Of a stretch of 64,000 nucleotides of DNA, positions 11,870 to 24,241 are shown in pieces; the first letter of the stretch is position 1, and each line of letters begins with the position of its first letter. A program made the translations under genes and the position numbers. The notes beneath the pieces are model-generated. The model was not told the origin of the DNA. It did no database searches and saw nothing but the letters and a program-made list of their open reading frames with translations. Location of the stretch: positions 442,964-506,963 of the forward strand of contig NW_003314351.1 of NCBI RefSeq assembly GCF_000143415.4, written 5' to 3'. The stretch is from Selaginella moellendorffii. Taxonomy: Eukaryota > Streptophyta > Lycopodiopsida > Selaginellales > Selaginellaceae.

Positions 11870-12476
11870 TCCAGCGGAGAAATCGCAAGCGATGAAGAAC
11901 GACGCGCAAGGGCTGAGGGACGCGACCGCCGTAGATAGATCTGCTAGAGGATGGAACCAAATGAATGCATTGCCGAGATTTCAATGCTGGAACTACGTGT
12001 AAGAGCCCGGGACGCAATCTTCATGCCTGCGTGTGTTGGCTTATCGTCTGGGTTCATCTCGATTACAGGCAAATCACGTTGATCACATCCTGTGGATTAA
12101 ACGCATCTAGGATGCCGCTGCAACGAACTTGTGAACTACCGGCTTGCAGGTCAGAGTTTGTTTGGACTCGACCTTCCACCAGGAAGGAAACTTCAAACTA
12201 AAACAAGGTTTTTCTTTCCCTTTTTCCCCGAATGTGTTGGGCTGACCTGATCCATGTCCCACTGGTTGACTAAATTCCGAGCAAATATTTCAGAATAATC
12301 ATAAAGAAGTCATGAGGATTTTCCACGTCTATGAGAAGTTTCCTAATGCGTCCCACTGCGGCTTCCATGGTTTTTCGCTAGTTTCCAGGCTACTTGATTT
12401 AAATCAACCTTGAGGTCAGAAAATTGATCGCCACACAACATTGCCATCACATAGTGGCACTTTTTCTGTGGACGCT
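11870..12476. promoter_or_regulatory. divergent intergenic region, prenyl synthase / membrane protein
   Basis: About 0.6 kb separates the minus-strand prenyl synthase start from the plus-strand membrane protein start, so both promoters should lie here. I see no convincing TATA box at a suitable distance for either gene, and no additional gene. Confidence 0.5.
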
Positions 12477-13070
12477 ATGGCGGGGAGAAGCTCACTTCTC
12501 ATGAATGTGGCAGTGATGCTTGTGATTCTTCTGGTTTTGGTGCTGGAACCCAATGTCGCCAGCGGCAATAGATTGTTGCCAGCGAAACATGTCATCAGGT
12601 ATCATGAGGATCATAGCTTTGGAGTGGAAATCCCTGGTTTGATCAAATCGGAGCAGGCGACAGGGAGACGACAAACGCTAGAGCATAACTCTCCAGCAGA
12701 ATCTCGTCCCAAGTTCTTGGAGAAGACGCTATCTCCGGATGATCTCGAAATCACGGCACCAGCGGCTTCTCCGGATCACGCAGGTGTTGTCCAGAATGCA
12801 AATCTAGACGCTGTCGTGTCTCACAGCCCAGGCGAGAAGATCGCAATTGTGGTTGTGATCGTGTTCTTCGTGGCTTCGATCGGGGCGCTGGTGCTCTACG
12901 TGTGCAAGACGAAGAAATACATTGAGCACCGGCGGGCGGCGTCGCTGGCGAGATCGATCGAGCAGGGATTTGGTCCCAGGAGCATAGCTCAAGCATCCAC
13001 GTCCTCCTCGTTGTCGCCATCGTCCCCTGGATCATACTCTCCACCGCATCCACAACTATCAAGTTCGTGA
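12477..13070 (+). CDS. small single-pass membrane protein, unrecognised
   Basis: Single-exon frame of 197 residues from ATG 12477. This start places a clear signal peptide at the N-terminus: Arg-containing MAGRSSLL, a hydrophobic core of Val and Leu, then a small-residue cleavage region near NVASG. A lumenal or extracellular segment of about 100 residues follows. Next is one transmembrane helix (around residues 118-140, IAIVVVIVFFVASIGALVLY) and a short Ser/Pro-rich cytoplasmic tail. The layout is that of a type I membrane protein. It resembles the N-terminal half of plant type I formins (signal peptide, TM, Pro-rich), but no FH2 domain follows. I do not recognise the family. An upstream in-frame ATG-like start at 12441 would bury the signal peptide and is disfavoured. 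Confidence 0.7.
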   Translation: MAGRSSLLMNVAVMLVILLVLVLEPNVASGNRLLPAKHVIRYHEDHSFGVEIPGLIKSEQATGRRQTLEHNSPAESRPKFLEKTLSPDDLEITAPAASPDHAGVVQNANLDAVVSHSPGEKIAIVVVIVFFVASIGALVLYVCKTKKYIEHRRAASLARSIEQGFGPRSIAQASTSSSLSPSSPGSYSPPHPQLSSS

Positions 13071-13404
13071 TCCATGGGCTAGAATTATATCTATCGGGGA
13101 GATCCATGAGCTCGCTAGATCTATCGATCGATCGATCGATCGGGATCGGGGAAGAAAATCTGGTACTGTTGCTGTGAATTTTTTTCTTTTCTTCGCCGCC
13201 ACGATTTGCAAGATTTTGCTTATCGACGGTTCAAGGAGTTGTTAATAATAATGTTGCAAACCCTAAGGGCAAACGTGGCAGGGAATCTTGCTTAAATTAT
13301 CCACCTAAAAGCAGAGGGTCTTGTGTGCGAAGCTTTGTAGCGGCCGGACATAAAATCTCGCGCCAAAAAACTGGGAGCCTTAGGGTTGCTAGGGCGAAGC
13401 GGCG
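13071..13404. promoter_or_regulatory. intergenic region with telo-boxes and (GATC)n tract
   Basis: A short (GATC)n tract lies at about 13118-13143. AAACCCTAA at 13258-13266 and, inverted, TTAGGGTT at 13380-13387 match the plant telo-box, an element common near the start of housekeeping genes and bound by TRB-type proteins. Both lie just upstream of the RAD16-like start at 13405. Their regulatory role here is inference from position. Confidence 0.55.
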
Positions 13405-16400
13405 ATGGCGGGCGGCAAAAGGGGCAGCAAGAGGCAAGGTATGGTTTCGCCCCCTTTCCTCGTCCACAGCAATGGATCGGCGTGCTTGTCCTGGCAGCAT
13501 GGAGCGAGAGCGAGGATGAAGATTATCGCGCAGAAGACGATGGTGAGTTAATTTCTGTTTCCTTTTCTCCGTTTCACTTGTAGCTCACGATCCGCGCCAT
13601 GCAGCTAGCGGCAGCCATTCCGACGGCGAGTCCGTCGAATCGCATCGATCTGAGAAGATGGACCCATCAGAGGAGAGCTTCCAAAACGCCGAGACCAGTG
13701 ACGAAGAAGAGGCCAGTGATATCAGTGCTCCGGGCAAAGTAAAAATGGAGGAAGATGTGGACGTCAAGCCACTCTCTGTTGCCACAGCACCGCCGTTTCC
13801 AACGGTAATAGCTCCAAAGCGACGGTATGGCACCAGAGACGAGTTCGAGGACTGGACGGGGCCAAGCAGAAGGAAGAAAGCGAAAAAGAGCAAGAACGCT
13901 GTGCAAGACGAGGATGACGACGACAACTATGATCCCGCCACCGAGAACTTGGAATGGAAGCAGTGGGCTCGAGAGTTGGAGACGGATATAGTGAAGATAG
14001 GGAAATGCAGCAGATGGGGTGACGACGACATGGAAGAGGATCAGCCGAAGAAGAAAGTCCTGGCGCAGCACGAGACGCCATCGGAGCTCGTGTTTCCACT
14101 GCTGCCGTTTCAAGGGGAGTTTCTAACGTGGAGTTTGTCGCGGGAGGAGTCAAACATGCGGGGTGGTGTTCTTGCCGACGAGATGGGGATGGGAAAAACT
14201 ATCCAGGCCATCTCACTCATCATTGCAGGCAGAACAGCAGGACACGGGCACGACCCGAATGCTCCTGATGCGAAAAATCTCAACACGACTCTGGTGGTTT
14301 GTCCGGTGGTGGCAATCGAGCAGTGGAAGAGTGAGATAGAACGGTTCACCAAGGAAGGGACTTTGAAGGTGCTTATCTACCATGGAAACCGGAAGCATAT
14401 AACTGTCAAGGAGTTGGCCAAGCACGACGTGGTTTTGACGACGTATTCGATTATCGAGCACGACTATCGCAAGATCCTGCCCGACAAGCTGAGGTGCAAA
14501 TGGTGCCAGAAAGCTTACTCCGCGCAAGGGTTGGCGAAGCATTACAAGTATCACTGTGGACCCGAGGCCAAAAAGAGTGCGGCGCAATCCAAGCAGAAGA
14601 AGGGAAAAAAAAAGGAAGTGAAGAAGGCGGTGAATCAGAGGAAAGGGAGTGCGGCCAAAGATGATTTTTCGCTTCTGCATTCCGTGAAATGGGTGCGAAT
14701 TATCCTCGATGAGGTATGATACGTCCCAACTCTAGCGTGTGACTCTACCATACGGATTTCAGGCACACACGATAAAGGATAGAGCCTCCAATACTGCCAA
14801 GTCGGTGTTTGCACTGCAGTCTTGTTACAAGTGGGGCTTAAGTGGTACACCGCTGCAGAATCGCGTTGGCGAACTTTATTCACTTGTAAGGATATTTCAC
14901 GGTTGTTTTTTTCTTGGCTTGACTTTTTTTTTCCTTTTATCTGCAGGTTCGTTATTTGGAAATAAATCCTTATGCGTATTTTTTCTGTAAGAAGTGTGAC
15001 TGTAAATCGCTCGAATACTCGTAAGTTTCGATGTGTTGTTTTCTCTCGGATGTTGATGTTCTGTTGTAGGGCGACAATGTGCGATAAGTGTGAGCACGCC
15101 AGCACACTTCATTTTTGTTGGTGGAACAAAGTAAGTTTTGCCTGTATTATGGACACATTTGAACCGCTTGTTCTTTGCAGTTTATTGCTCAACCTATTTC
15201 AAGGTTCGGATTTCAACAGGGAGGTGGGAAATCTATGAAGTTACTGAGGCAAAAGCTGCTGGATGAAATGCTCCTGCGGCGGACCAAAATCGAACGTGCA
15301 GCAGACCTCTCTATGCCTCCAAAACTGGTGGGACTTCTCTTAATGTGTTTGTTTGATGAACTTCATTCTAAATGCGCTCTGGCCTGCAGTCGTTCGTGCG
15401 GAAGGTAGTTTTCGATGCCAAAGAGGATGATTATTATCAGTCTTTATACTCACAGAGCAAATCCGTCTTTAACACGTAAGTCTTAGATCTTTTCTAAACG
15501 ACGAGTTGACAATGCCGGGCTCCAGATACGTGAAAGAAGGATCTGTTCTCAACAACTATGGTCACATATTTGACCTGCTTACCAGATTACGCCAGGCAGT
15601 GGACCATCCTTACCTTGTCGTTCATTCTGCTACTGGCGCGTCGGGAGTATCTGTGACTACTCCTCTCTGTGTAATTTGTGACGAGGACTGCATTGATCCT
15701 GTGGTATGTAGTATTTTCTCCTTGGCAGCTCACTTCAACAATGTCTGCAGTCTGCAAAATGCAAGGACACGTTTTGTCGATCATGTTTGGAGAATTTACT
15801 GTCGGAAGGCTCCGAGGACACCAAGATAGCTTGCCCAAGATGCGAGACGCCTCTCACGGTTGATGCCAAGAGCTCAAAGGTTGTTGGAAAGAAGTTAACA
15901 GGCTATAGAAAAGGGAGCATCATCAACAGACTGGATTTGAATGATTTCGTTACAAGCACCAAAATCGAGGCTCTGGTGAGTAGCTGAACAAACCCACAGT
16001 TTCCTTGATCCTCATTGCCGATCGCAGAAGGAGGAAGTGAAGAAGATGATCTCGAAGGATACATCTGCCAAGGGTCTGGTATTCAGCCAGTTTACGTCAA
16101 TGCTGGACTTGATTGGATACTCTTTCGAACTCGTAAGTTCTAGCTCTGCCTTTGGAAGCTCTTTTTACTAGCCAGTTTTCTCATGCAGGCTGGAGTCAAA
16201 TGTGTAAAACTCGATGGTGGCATGTCCTTGTCTCAGCGAAGCACTGCCATTGACACATTTAGGAACGACCCAGAGTGTAAGCTCTTCCTCATGAGTCTCA
16301 AGGCCGGCGGCGTGGCGCTCAATCTAACTGTAGCATCATACGTAAGCTTCTTCTTGGCTTGTGCTGCGAGCTTAACGAACGTATCCTTTTTTGTTTTTGC

Positions 16401-16756
16401 AGATTTTTTTGATGGACCCGTGGTGGAATCCAGCAGTGGAGCATCAAGCTCAAGACAGAATCCACCGCATAGGCCAATACAAGCCCATCAGGTAGGCATT
16501 CTTAAGGAAGAGGTGTTCCAGCAACTAAACCTTCGTTTTAAATCCAGGGTGACTAGATTCGTTATCGAGAATTCTGTGGAAGAACGCATTCTCAAACTAC
16601 AGGAGAAGAAGCAGCTGGTTTTTGAAGGGTAAGTCATCATAGTTTCATAGTATCGAGAATGATTATCGAATACTTTTGCACAGGACTGTTGGTGGTTCTG
16701 AGCAAGCGCTAGGCAAGTTAACCGAACAAGACCTTCGATTTCTTTTCGCAACCTGA
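13405..16756 (+). CDS. RAD16-like SNF2 ATPase with embedded RING finger
   Basis: SNF2-family DNA translocase of the yeast Rad16 type, which acts with a partner in global-genome nucleotide excision repair and carries a RING ubiquitin-ligase module. The start ([11 protein letters not shown]) is followed by two short introns and an acidic nuclear-type N-terminus. Helicase motif I is DEMGMGKT (about 14178). A plant-typical zinc knuckle [20 protein letters not shown] lies between the helicase motifs (about 14500). Motif II is LDEAH, restored by splicing at 14714/14760. Motif III is SGTPLQNR. The RING starts [12 protein letters not shown] (about 15668), continues after an intron as CKDTFCRSC and ends CPRCETPL. 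The HELICc part has [11 protein letters not shown] and QDRIHRIGQ. About eleven short introns. No broken motif was noticed. Confidence 0.92.
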
Positions 16757-16782
16757 GGACAAATCGATCCAAGCGTTCTTGT

Positions 16783-16802
16783 ACACACACACACACACAC
16801 AC
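16783..16802 (+). repeat. (CA)n microsatellite
   Basis: About ten CA units lie in the 144-bp space between the convergent stop codons of the RAD16-like and cotransporter genes. This is probably the 3' UTR of one or both transcripts. Confidence 0.9.
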
Positions 16803-16900
16803 GTGATACACGTGAATTTTCTAACAAGATATACCGCTCCATCATAAGACTATCTCGCTTGACCCATTTATGTATGTATAGAATCCGCAAAATCTTTCTT

Positions 16901-19900
16901 TCATCCGCTCCAGAGCTCGGTCCCTGTTCCCCTCACAAGCACCACCCTTTGCAGTCCCTGCGTGAGCTCCTCGCAATACTCCATATACCTCCACGGCTCC
17001 ATTCCCTCGTAGTGATCCGGGAGATTGAGCAAGACGAGCTGCGCTGACTTGGATTGCTCCACGATAATCTCGTTTAGCTTCTTGGCCGAGTAGCTCTGGC
17101 TGAAAGTATGCCAGGTTCTCTTCATCGGCACCACGTTGATGTCGGGAGTGCTCCCCAGGAGCAGCGGCGAGCCGTGGAAGAGCTGGCCTTCGCTTGCAGT
17201 GCGGAACATCTTTCCTTCCCTGATTGGAGGCAGCTGTCCCGCGCTCTTGGCCCTGAAGATGTTTCGTCTTGCCTTCTCCTGTGCGAACTCGGAAGCCACC
17301 CCTTCCACTACGATCTCCAAGTCCGACTTGCTCTCTTCCTGTTCGTCATCACCCCCAGCAGCAGCATTGTGATTGTCGTGCTCTTCTTTGGAGAAACTCT
17401 CCGCCTTCTCCTCTGTCGCAACTTGCTGGTTGGCTGTCGAGCTCTCTGGCTCATCGTCATGCACAGACTCCGGCGACGCTTGACCCTCTACGGAGTGTGC
17501 TTTGGATGAGCGCTGAGCCCATCGAGGACGCCGGCTGATTGGTGAGGCGCCACGCAGCAAACTTAGCTCGCCAGGGAAGGCCCTCTTGAAAAACTTCTGC
17601 AGGGCCTTGTAGTTCCCACCTTTCCCGGGCTTGGTCTCCCTCTCGGCCCGTTTCCTGTGCGTCCAAACGAAATGTAACAAATAACGAAACCCAAGGAACA
17701 GCTTACCGAAACTGGGCAACTTCATTTGCATACGCCAGTGCCTCCTCCATGCGTATCGTGTTGTCAAATGTATAAGGAGCCAAATCCGCGTCCTCGAGCT
17801 CGAGAACTTCCACATCAGCTACAATGCGAACCTGAAAGTGAAATATGTTGAACTCTTGCACCGTATATGAGAATGCCATACCTTATCCAAAAGCTTGCGC
17901 AGATTGTTCTTGACCTCCTCTGAGTTGTCAAGTCTTTCCGCAACAGTGTGTACTCGCAATTTACATTTCCGCCAGACCTTATGCTGGTTTATCAAATGGG
18001 CCAGCATCAGTAGAAGGCCACCATCGTGGACAATCCACCAAACGTCAATGTTCCCCTCCTGCGTGCTTCCGTTGCTAGGGAACACATCCAAATGCATACA
18101 GAGCACCACTGCTTTATCTACAGCTCTGCATTCTCCCAAAGTTTCCAAGAGCACCTGCTTGAAAAAAAACCCATTCGTCTATCTTCCAGACTTGACACAA
18201 AGCAACATACCTCAGCACTGTTTTTCTCTTCTCCGTCTCGCCAGTTTTTTGGCCATCCCAGGAGCAATGTATTTGGTTCTAACGATCCCAAACCAGATGA
18301 TTGAATCGCGTAAGTTTTCCCCTCGCGGTAAGACGGCGCGACAAAAACGCGAGAAAAGCCAGTAACTTGAGCAGCTTGCATACAATTCTCAAGCTCTACC
18401 TGCAGTGAAAATAATTTCCGGTGTAGAGAGAACAGAAACAAGCATGTGATACATACGCTTTCTGCTGTTATTTGTGGCATCATATCCTCAAGTTTTCCTT
18501 CAAGAACGACACTAACGACGCATAAACCTTTACCCTGTTAAGGAAGACTTCAGAACACTCAAGTCTTCGTGACATGGTCAGTTACCTTTTTCAGCTGAGA
18601 TGCGAAGGATAAAAGTTCGTGCCCAGCATGAGCATCAGCGGACCACGAAGATCGTGGTTTAGAAAGGCATAAAAGCTGCGGTCTCCAATTGACCGTGTAC
18701 CGAGCCTCGCGACCGACAGACAAAATGCTCTGGACCGCCAATTGCCATCTTAATCCTCCTAATCCAGTTCCCCAGTCAACCTCAACCTGGAAGTAAGAAA
18801 CGAATTAGAGGCCTGCAATTTACCAAGACGTTCACTTATGAGTACCTGGCGGTAGTCTATGTACCCGTAAATAATCCCCACCACCACCATGGCAGCTAAA
18901 GCCCAATACCAGACTATAAAAAAGTTCATTGCGGAGCACAGGAAAAATCCTAGAAGAGCGAAGAACCAGTGGTAGTGTTTCCATTTCGGTCTCCAGCTGA
19001 AATGACGCCGAATAAGGCCTTTGAACTTTATAAGTGAAAGGGACGGGACATACCTTGGTGCTTGCATGATCGACAGTATGAAACACGAGAGGTTCAGTGC
19101 CGCGTAACAAGTAAGAAAACATATCGAAACTAGAGGGGCAATCTTGTCCAAACTTCCGATCATAGCAGCCATCATACACAGTATAGTAGTAAAGATCAGC
19201 GCCCTTCGGGGTTCGCCATTTTCTGTGGTAGAAGATAACCGATTCAGGAAAGGAATGATCCGGTCTCCAGCGATGGCCTGAAAGATCAAACGATCAGAAA
19301 GAAGGAACCAACAAGTCGTTGCCAGCAAAAAGAACTGACCTGGAGTAGACGAGGCGAGGTGATTAAGCATTGCAAAGCTTGTGCTAGCGAGGCAATGATA
19401 ATACCCAGCTGCGTCAATATTGGCAAGGGAAAGGCGACGTCTTTCATCGCCTGCAACCTTCCCTCTCCAGAATGCACGCGTCCAACATCCTGCCCGAGTA
19501 AGTACTTTCGGGTTCCAACAGCAGCCCACAAACCCAGATACGATGTGTAGATTATAAAGCTGATCACGATCGCTCCAAGAGTTCCAGACGGAATGGATCT
19601 CTCCGGCTGCCAGAGATTTTTTGCTCTATCTGCACCACTGTCAAGAACAGATGACATTAAGTTACAACAAGAGTTTTCACTTGAGAAAGCGGTTACCTGA
19701 GAATTCCAGTGAAGCATGGAAAGAAAATCGATAAAACGACTGAAAATGAAACACCAGGTTCATATCCTGGACCCCAGTTACTTTTGAATGTTTTCCACGA
19801 AAGTCCAGTTAAGCTGGGAGGTACATTTCCATTAGGCGCCGTAAACAAACCAAGGTAATACGACAGCATGGTATAAAGCACAACGAGGAAAAACGCAATG

Positions 19901-20851
19901 CCTAGCTTGGAAACAAATTTGATCCCAAAATAGACCTGTCAACACAAGAGAACCACGCAGTTCAGTGAAATCATTTGAGTCATGCCACAAGAACGAAATG
20001 AACCGAAAACAAAACTATTCCTACCAGTAGTCCAAGAGCAAAGAGTATGATCAGACCAATGATCCGATTTGCAGACGGAAAGCGAAATGCTGAGAAGGTA
20101 AATTCCAACATCTCCACGGCACCGAGTGCCTGCACAAAGACGGAAGCATAGCATTTATGAAGATCACGATTCACTGTAAGCTTGGAGTTCAGACCGACTT
20201 ACTTCGAGAACTGCAAGAAGCATTACTCCGATGTAGTACAGGCATCCAACTGCGCCTCCAAACTTAGGACCCAGCGCTCTCGATATCAGATAGCTGCCAG
20301 CCAACAGAAGAATGACTTTTAACTTCACGAGAACTCGACGACTTACTATGTGCCACCTTCTTCTATGGGACCATTTGTAGCGACAGCACTCAACGACATG
20401 GTTGTCAACAGCGCGCAGAGGAAGGAGATGATGGCCACCAAGAAGGATTGCCATACTCCAGCATTCCCAACGATGTAGAAGAACCTCAAGAAAATCAAAA
20501 CTCCTGAAAGCACACACGGGCAAATTGTGTGAGAATTGACAAAGAAAAGGAGATGGAAACCGGGAGCAGCTTACCCCACATATTTTCACAAGTCGGGATG
20601 AGCACACCAGCGTAAGTCCCGAGCCCGTCCTGGTCTTTTCTGCGGAACTTTCTCCATAAAGCTGTAAGGAAGCCGGGCTTCTCCTCCTCCTTGGTGTACG
20701 GTGGCGAGTTCTCTCTCATCTCTTGCTTAAACTCGGCCGTCCTCTGCAACGATTCCGTGGATGACGCCCTGGACGCGACCTTGTGTGAGTTGAAGCAAGA
20801 TTTCCCGGCAATGACCGGGCTGTCGGGCGGAAATGCTTGCGAGGATTCCAT
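16901..20851 (-). CDS. cation-chloride cotransporter (CCC family)
   Basis: Multi-exon gene for a CCC-type secondary transporter moving Cl- with K+ and/or Na+; plant CCC1 acts in the trans-Golgi network and endosomes. After a hydrophilic N-terminus comes the diagnostic start of the membrane domain, GTYAGVLIPTCENMWG, then VGNAGVWQ, EEGGTYYLISRALGP, and SFSVVLSIFFPCFTGI followed after splicing by SGADRAKNLW. The last third is the hydrophilic SLC12 C-terminal domain, ending QRVVLVRGTGTELWSG. Introns are short and numerous. ATG 20851 is chosen; an in-frame ATG at 20902 is possible but that extension looks non-coding. The gene is convergent with the RAD16-like gene. No damage to the frame was noticed. 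Confidence 0.92.
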
Positions 20852-22294
20852 CTTTCCTGAAAAAGCACCGACAAAACCTGTACAGCACAAGATCCAACGC
20901 ACGAATCAATCGATTTGCGAGCCATGCAACATAAATTCCCCAGCTCTAAGGCGCCATGCAAGCTGGCGGCATGGAAATTTTACCTCAAAAACCTCGACTG
21001 AGCGCAGGATTGCCGCTCGTGGCCTCGAATTCAAGAGAGCGCTCTAGAGAAGCAGCCGCTGGGGGGAGGAGAAAAGGGCGCAGGCAGCGCGGAGAATTAG
21101 GTAAAGGATTGCACAAACCGCCTCAATCGAACCGCATTCCAGAGCTGCGGCGCCCGGCGCCTCGATCCGATTGACGATCGCGTCGCGCGGCGATCCGAGA
21201 GAAGAGGCGCTCGCGATCCTATAATCTAGACGATGAATGTATGGCATGCAGAGCGCAAATAATCTCCCCCCTGTCCCTCTTCTCTCTCTCTTGTCTTGGA
21301 GCCAAGAAGGGGGAAAATGGAAAGGAGAGAAAAGAAAAAAAGAGGCACTATACAACAACACAAATCAAGTTAATATAAACAAGAACAGCATCAGATTTTG
21401 GGAACCAAAGCGTACGGAGTGGGCGGGAGTTTGAGTCGTGTATAAACGAGATTAGTTTTTTAGTGACGAGAAGATCCAACGCCGAAAACCGTTCCACGTG
21501 CCTTACTATTCTGGAATGCCCCGTTTACTTTTTGCCCGAATCTCATGCGAAGATTCGCATTGCGTCCAAGCTACAAGGTAGGTAAGCTGAGCTTGCAGTT
21601 TGATCACACCACAACAGTGCCTTGTTTGTAAACTTTACATTATAAGAGAAGGGGATCCGGGAATATAGTATTTCTTTCCTTGTTTCACCACCTACAACAT
21701 CGTGATTGATCGCTTCTATATGCATTCATTACATTGCCCATGTACATTTTCGAATCTCTCTTCCCTTTATTTTTTGAGTCTTGCTTTTCACCAACACTGT
21801 GAGCGTTGGAATCGATGTTTCCAGATCCCAAAGCGTTGTTGCGGTGTATGTGGGTGTAAATCAGCGCGGGTGGCATGGCTAGCTTGGCTGATCCATGGCG
21901 CAAAACACGTGTAATTTCCCTTTGGCCAACGTCATAGCGCCAAAAGGGGATGGGTCCCGTTTCCGTTGACTTGAGCCGGCTGAGGTGGCGTCCATATCAT
22001 AGGCTGCCTCCTGCGTTGACTAACGTAGCTCCGTACGCCTCTCAACCTCAACGACAAAGGCAGAGCTCATGAGCTCATCCTACTCCACTTTATTTCCTCC
22101 TTGCTATAAACTTCCTTGACCGAGTTTCCCCATCAGAAGCCGGTTCATCCGCGAGATACTGTGACACAATCAAAGAAGACAGCTCTGTGTGTGTTCCATG
22201 CTCAAGATTGTCAATGGCGTTCGATGGGAACATCAAAGTTGGCGTAGCTAGCAAGAAGGGGATTATTTCCATTCTTCTTGGTGCAAGCCAATGT
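20852..22294. other. gene-free upstream region of cotransporter gene
   Basis: About 1.4 kb upstream of the minus-strand cotransporter gene. It presumably contains that gene's 5' UTR and promoter. Open frames are short and unconvincing. I see no RNA gene or transposon. Confidence 0.5.
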
Positions 22295-23990
22295 GTGTGG
22301 CATGACAGAGGAGCGTCTGTACAAAACCGTTTACCTTCCCCCCCAAGAGATCTGATGCGTTTTGAATGGAAGAATTTCTCTGGAGATATGATTCCTGTGA
22401 GTCTATCTATGTGATAGTGCTCCTCTCAAGCATCCACTTCGCTGAAGTTAGCTGGAGCCTATTGGGCAAGAGAAGGTAAGAGATGACCCTGCAGCCCGGA
22501 CAGAACGGCATGCTTTCCACGAGCTCAACCTTGGAACAGTACGTAGTGATTTTCCAGTGGGGCAAACCCAAAGTCGCTGCAGATACAAGCGAATCAAGTG
22601 ACGCTCAAGTCCATGAGCCTGATATGGCTGTCGCCTTCGGAAGCAACGAAATGCCTCTCAGGGATACCCCCTTTGGGCATATGCAGCAACAACATTTTTC
22701 ACAACTCCTCGTCCTTCCTGAGCATTTCGCGAATGAGGATTCTAGCTTATTCAAGGCAGCCATCCCGGTCATATGCCCCTACCATGGTAGACCACGACGC
22801 AGCGCCCCTGTAACTAGTACAATCAGACCCTTCCATATCCCCACTCTGGGCATGTTCGTCGCGGTGTCGTCTTTCCTAGTGACCATTCGAAACCGTGACA
22901 TGCCGCCCCTCGCGGGCATCTTTCCAAAGCTTCAGGAGATGCGTATGATGCCCGAATCCAGGTGGCAGCACCCTCTTCAATCATGGCCATCCAGGTGGCA
23001 GGCACCCGCACGGGAATCTTTCCAAATGAGACGTCGCTTTTGGGCAGGCATTTTGCCTGGGCGAGGCAGGCGTGGTCGCAGGAGGCCCAAGAGATCTCCA
23101 AAGAGAAGCTTAGTTTGATAGGCGGAAGAGGCGTAGCTCCTCACGATTGTGTTCCTGTTCCGACACGGCATCAGCTCAATTGCTCAAAGGCAGGCCTTGC
23201 GTCGGCCACCCTCTCACCGCACGACGTGAATGCGGCAAATCATCGTGTTCCACACGGATGATCTTTCTGGCCGAAGCACATCGACATCGGCGCAGCGGCA
23301 TTTTGAGAAAGAAGGGCGTGGGGTCGTTGAGATGGCCGTGCTGCGCGTCATCGGCGTCCGCGTCAGTGAAGGGCATGCCATCGAAGACAAGCTTGGCGTG
23401 ATCGAGCTCCCCTGCCGAGCAAATGCAGAAAGGATGGAGTTCCACGCATCAAATCACGCCGCCTTTGATCGCCGGGATCGCCGTTCGCTGCAAAGCCCAC
23501 ACCACGTCCCAGCGGCAGACAGGTTTCCCCGTTTGGGCATATGCCATCAGCATCACCGCGTCTTTGTACGGCATTGAGTGGTACAGCTGCTCTCTGCGAA
23601 TATGCGTTACTTTGGATTGATGATTCGCCATCAGGCGCGACGCCGCGAGTGTGTCCCCCCATTTTGCGCGTACGTCTTGATCACGAGGTCCCACGAAACA
23701 TGGCTGCGCCGAGGAGCCGCATCGAACAGGCCAACGGAGCGTGGAACAAGATCCACAATTTCGTACGGCGCCACGTCATTGCTGTCGCGCGACTCGTGGA
23801 CTTCTCCCGTTTGCGTGCACGCCGCGGCCAGGATGTTTCATGACATGCTGCGCAATTCCATCAGACACTCGCCCAAGCTCGCGCCCCGTACATGAGGAAA
23901 ACGTGATTTTGCGATGAAATCGCTGATCTGCCGGCTCGAGGAGAGGATATGAGCCTGGACCTGGTGATCCTGTATGAGATCGAGATTTCT
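22295..23990 (-). pseudogene. decayed PPR gene copy, tandem duplicate of the downstream PPR gene
   Basis: This stretch matches the intact PPR gene at 24242-26899 block by block in the same orientation, but with frameshifts, stops and large internal deletions (about 1.7 kb against 2.8 kb). Examples are the similar strings at 22493-22530 and 24410-24445, at 22676-22800 and 24678-24800, and at 23936-23960 and 26787-26811. Minus-strand remnants such as NTIVRSYASS and LARPGKMP-like pieces still resemble the parent. The similarity extends past the stop codon into 3' flank (GACAGAGGAGCGT at about 22306 and 24103), so the duplication included non-coding DNA. No long open frame survives, so it is called a pseudogene. 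Confidence 0.85.
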
Positions 23991-24241
23991 CTCGGTGATC
24001 TCATCCCTGGAATGAGACGCTGGATCCTCCCAACTTCCGCTCGCTCCAGGGGCAACAACAAAGAAAAATGCTTCCTCACTTTTCTTATGTATATGTCAAT
24101 GACAGAGGAGCGTTTGAACAAAATTCCACTCGAAAGATCTGATATCAAAACCTTTTTCCTCTTCCTAGTGGCAGAGTTTCCCTGTTGTTTGTGTTTGTGT
24201 GCTCATCAAATAGGATTCTGCAATCCCACAAGATCTCCACT

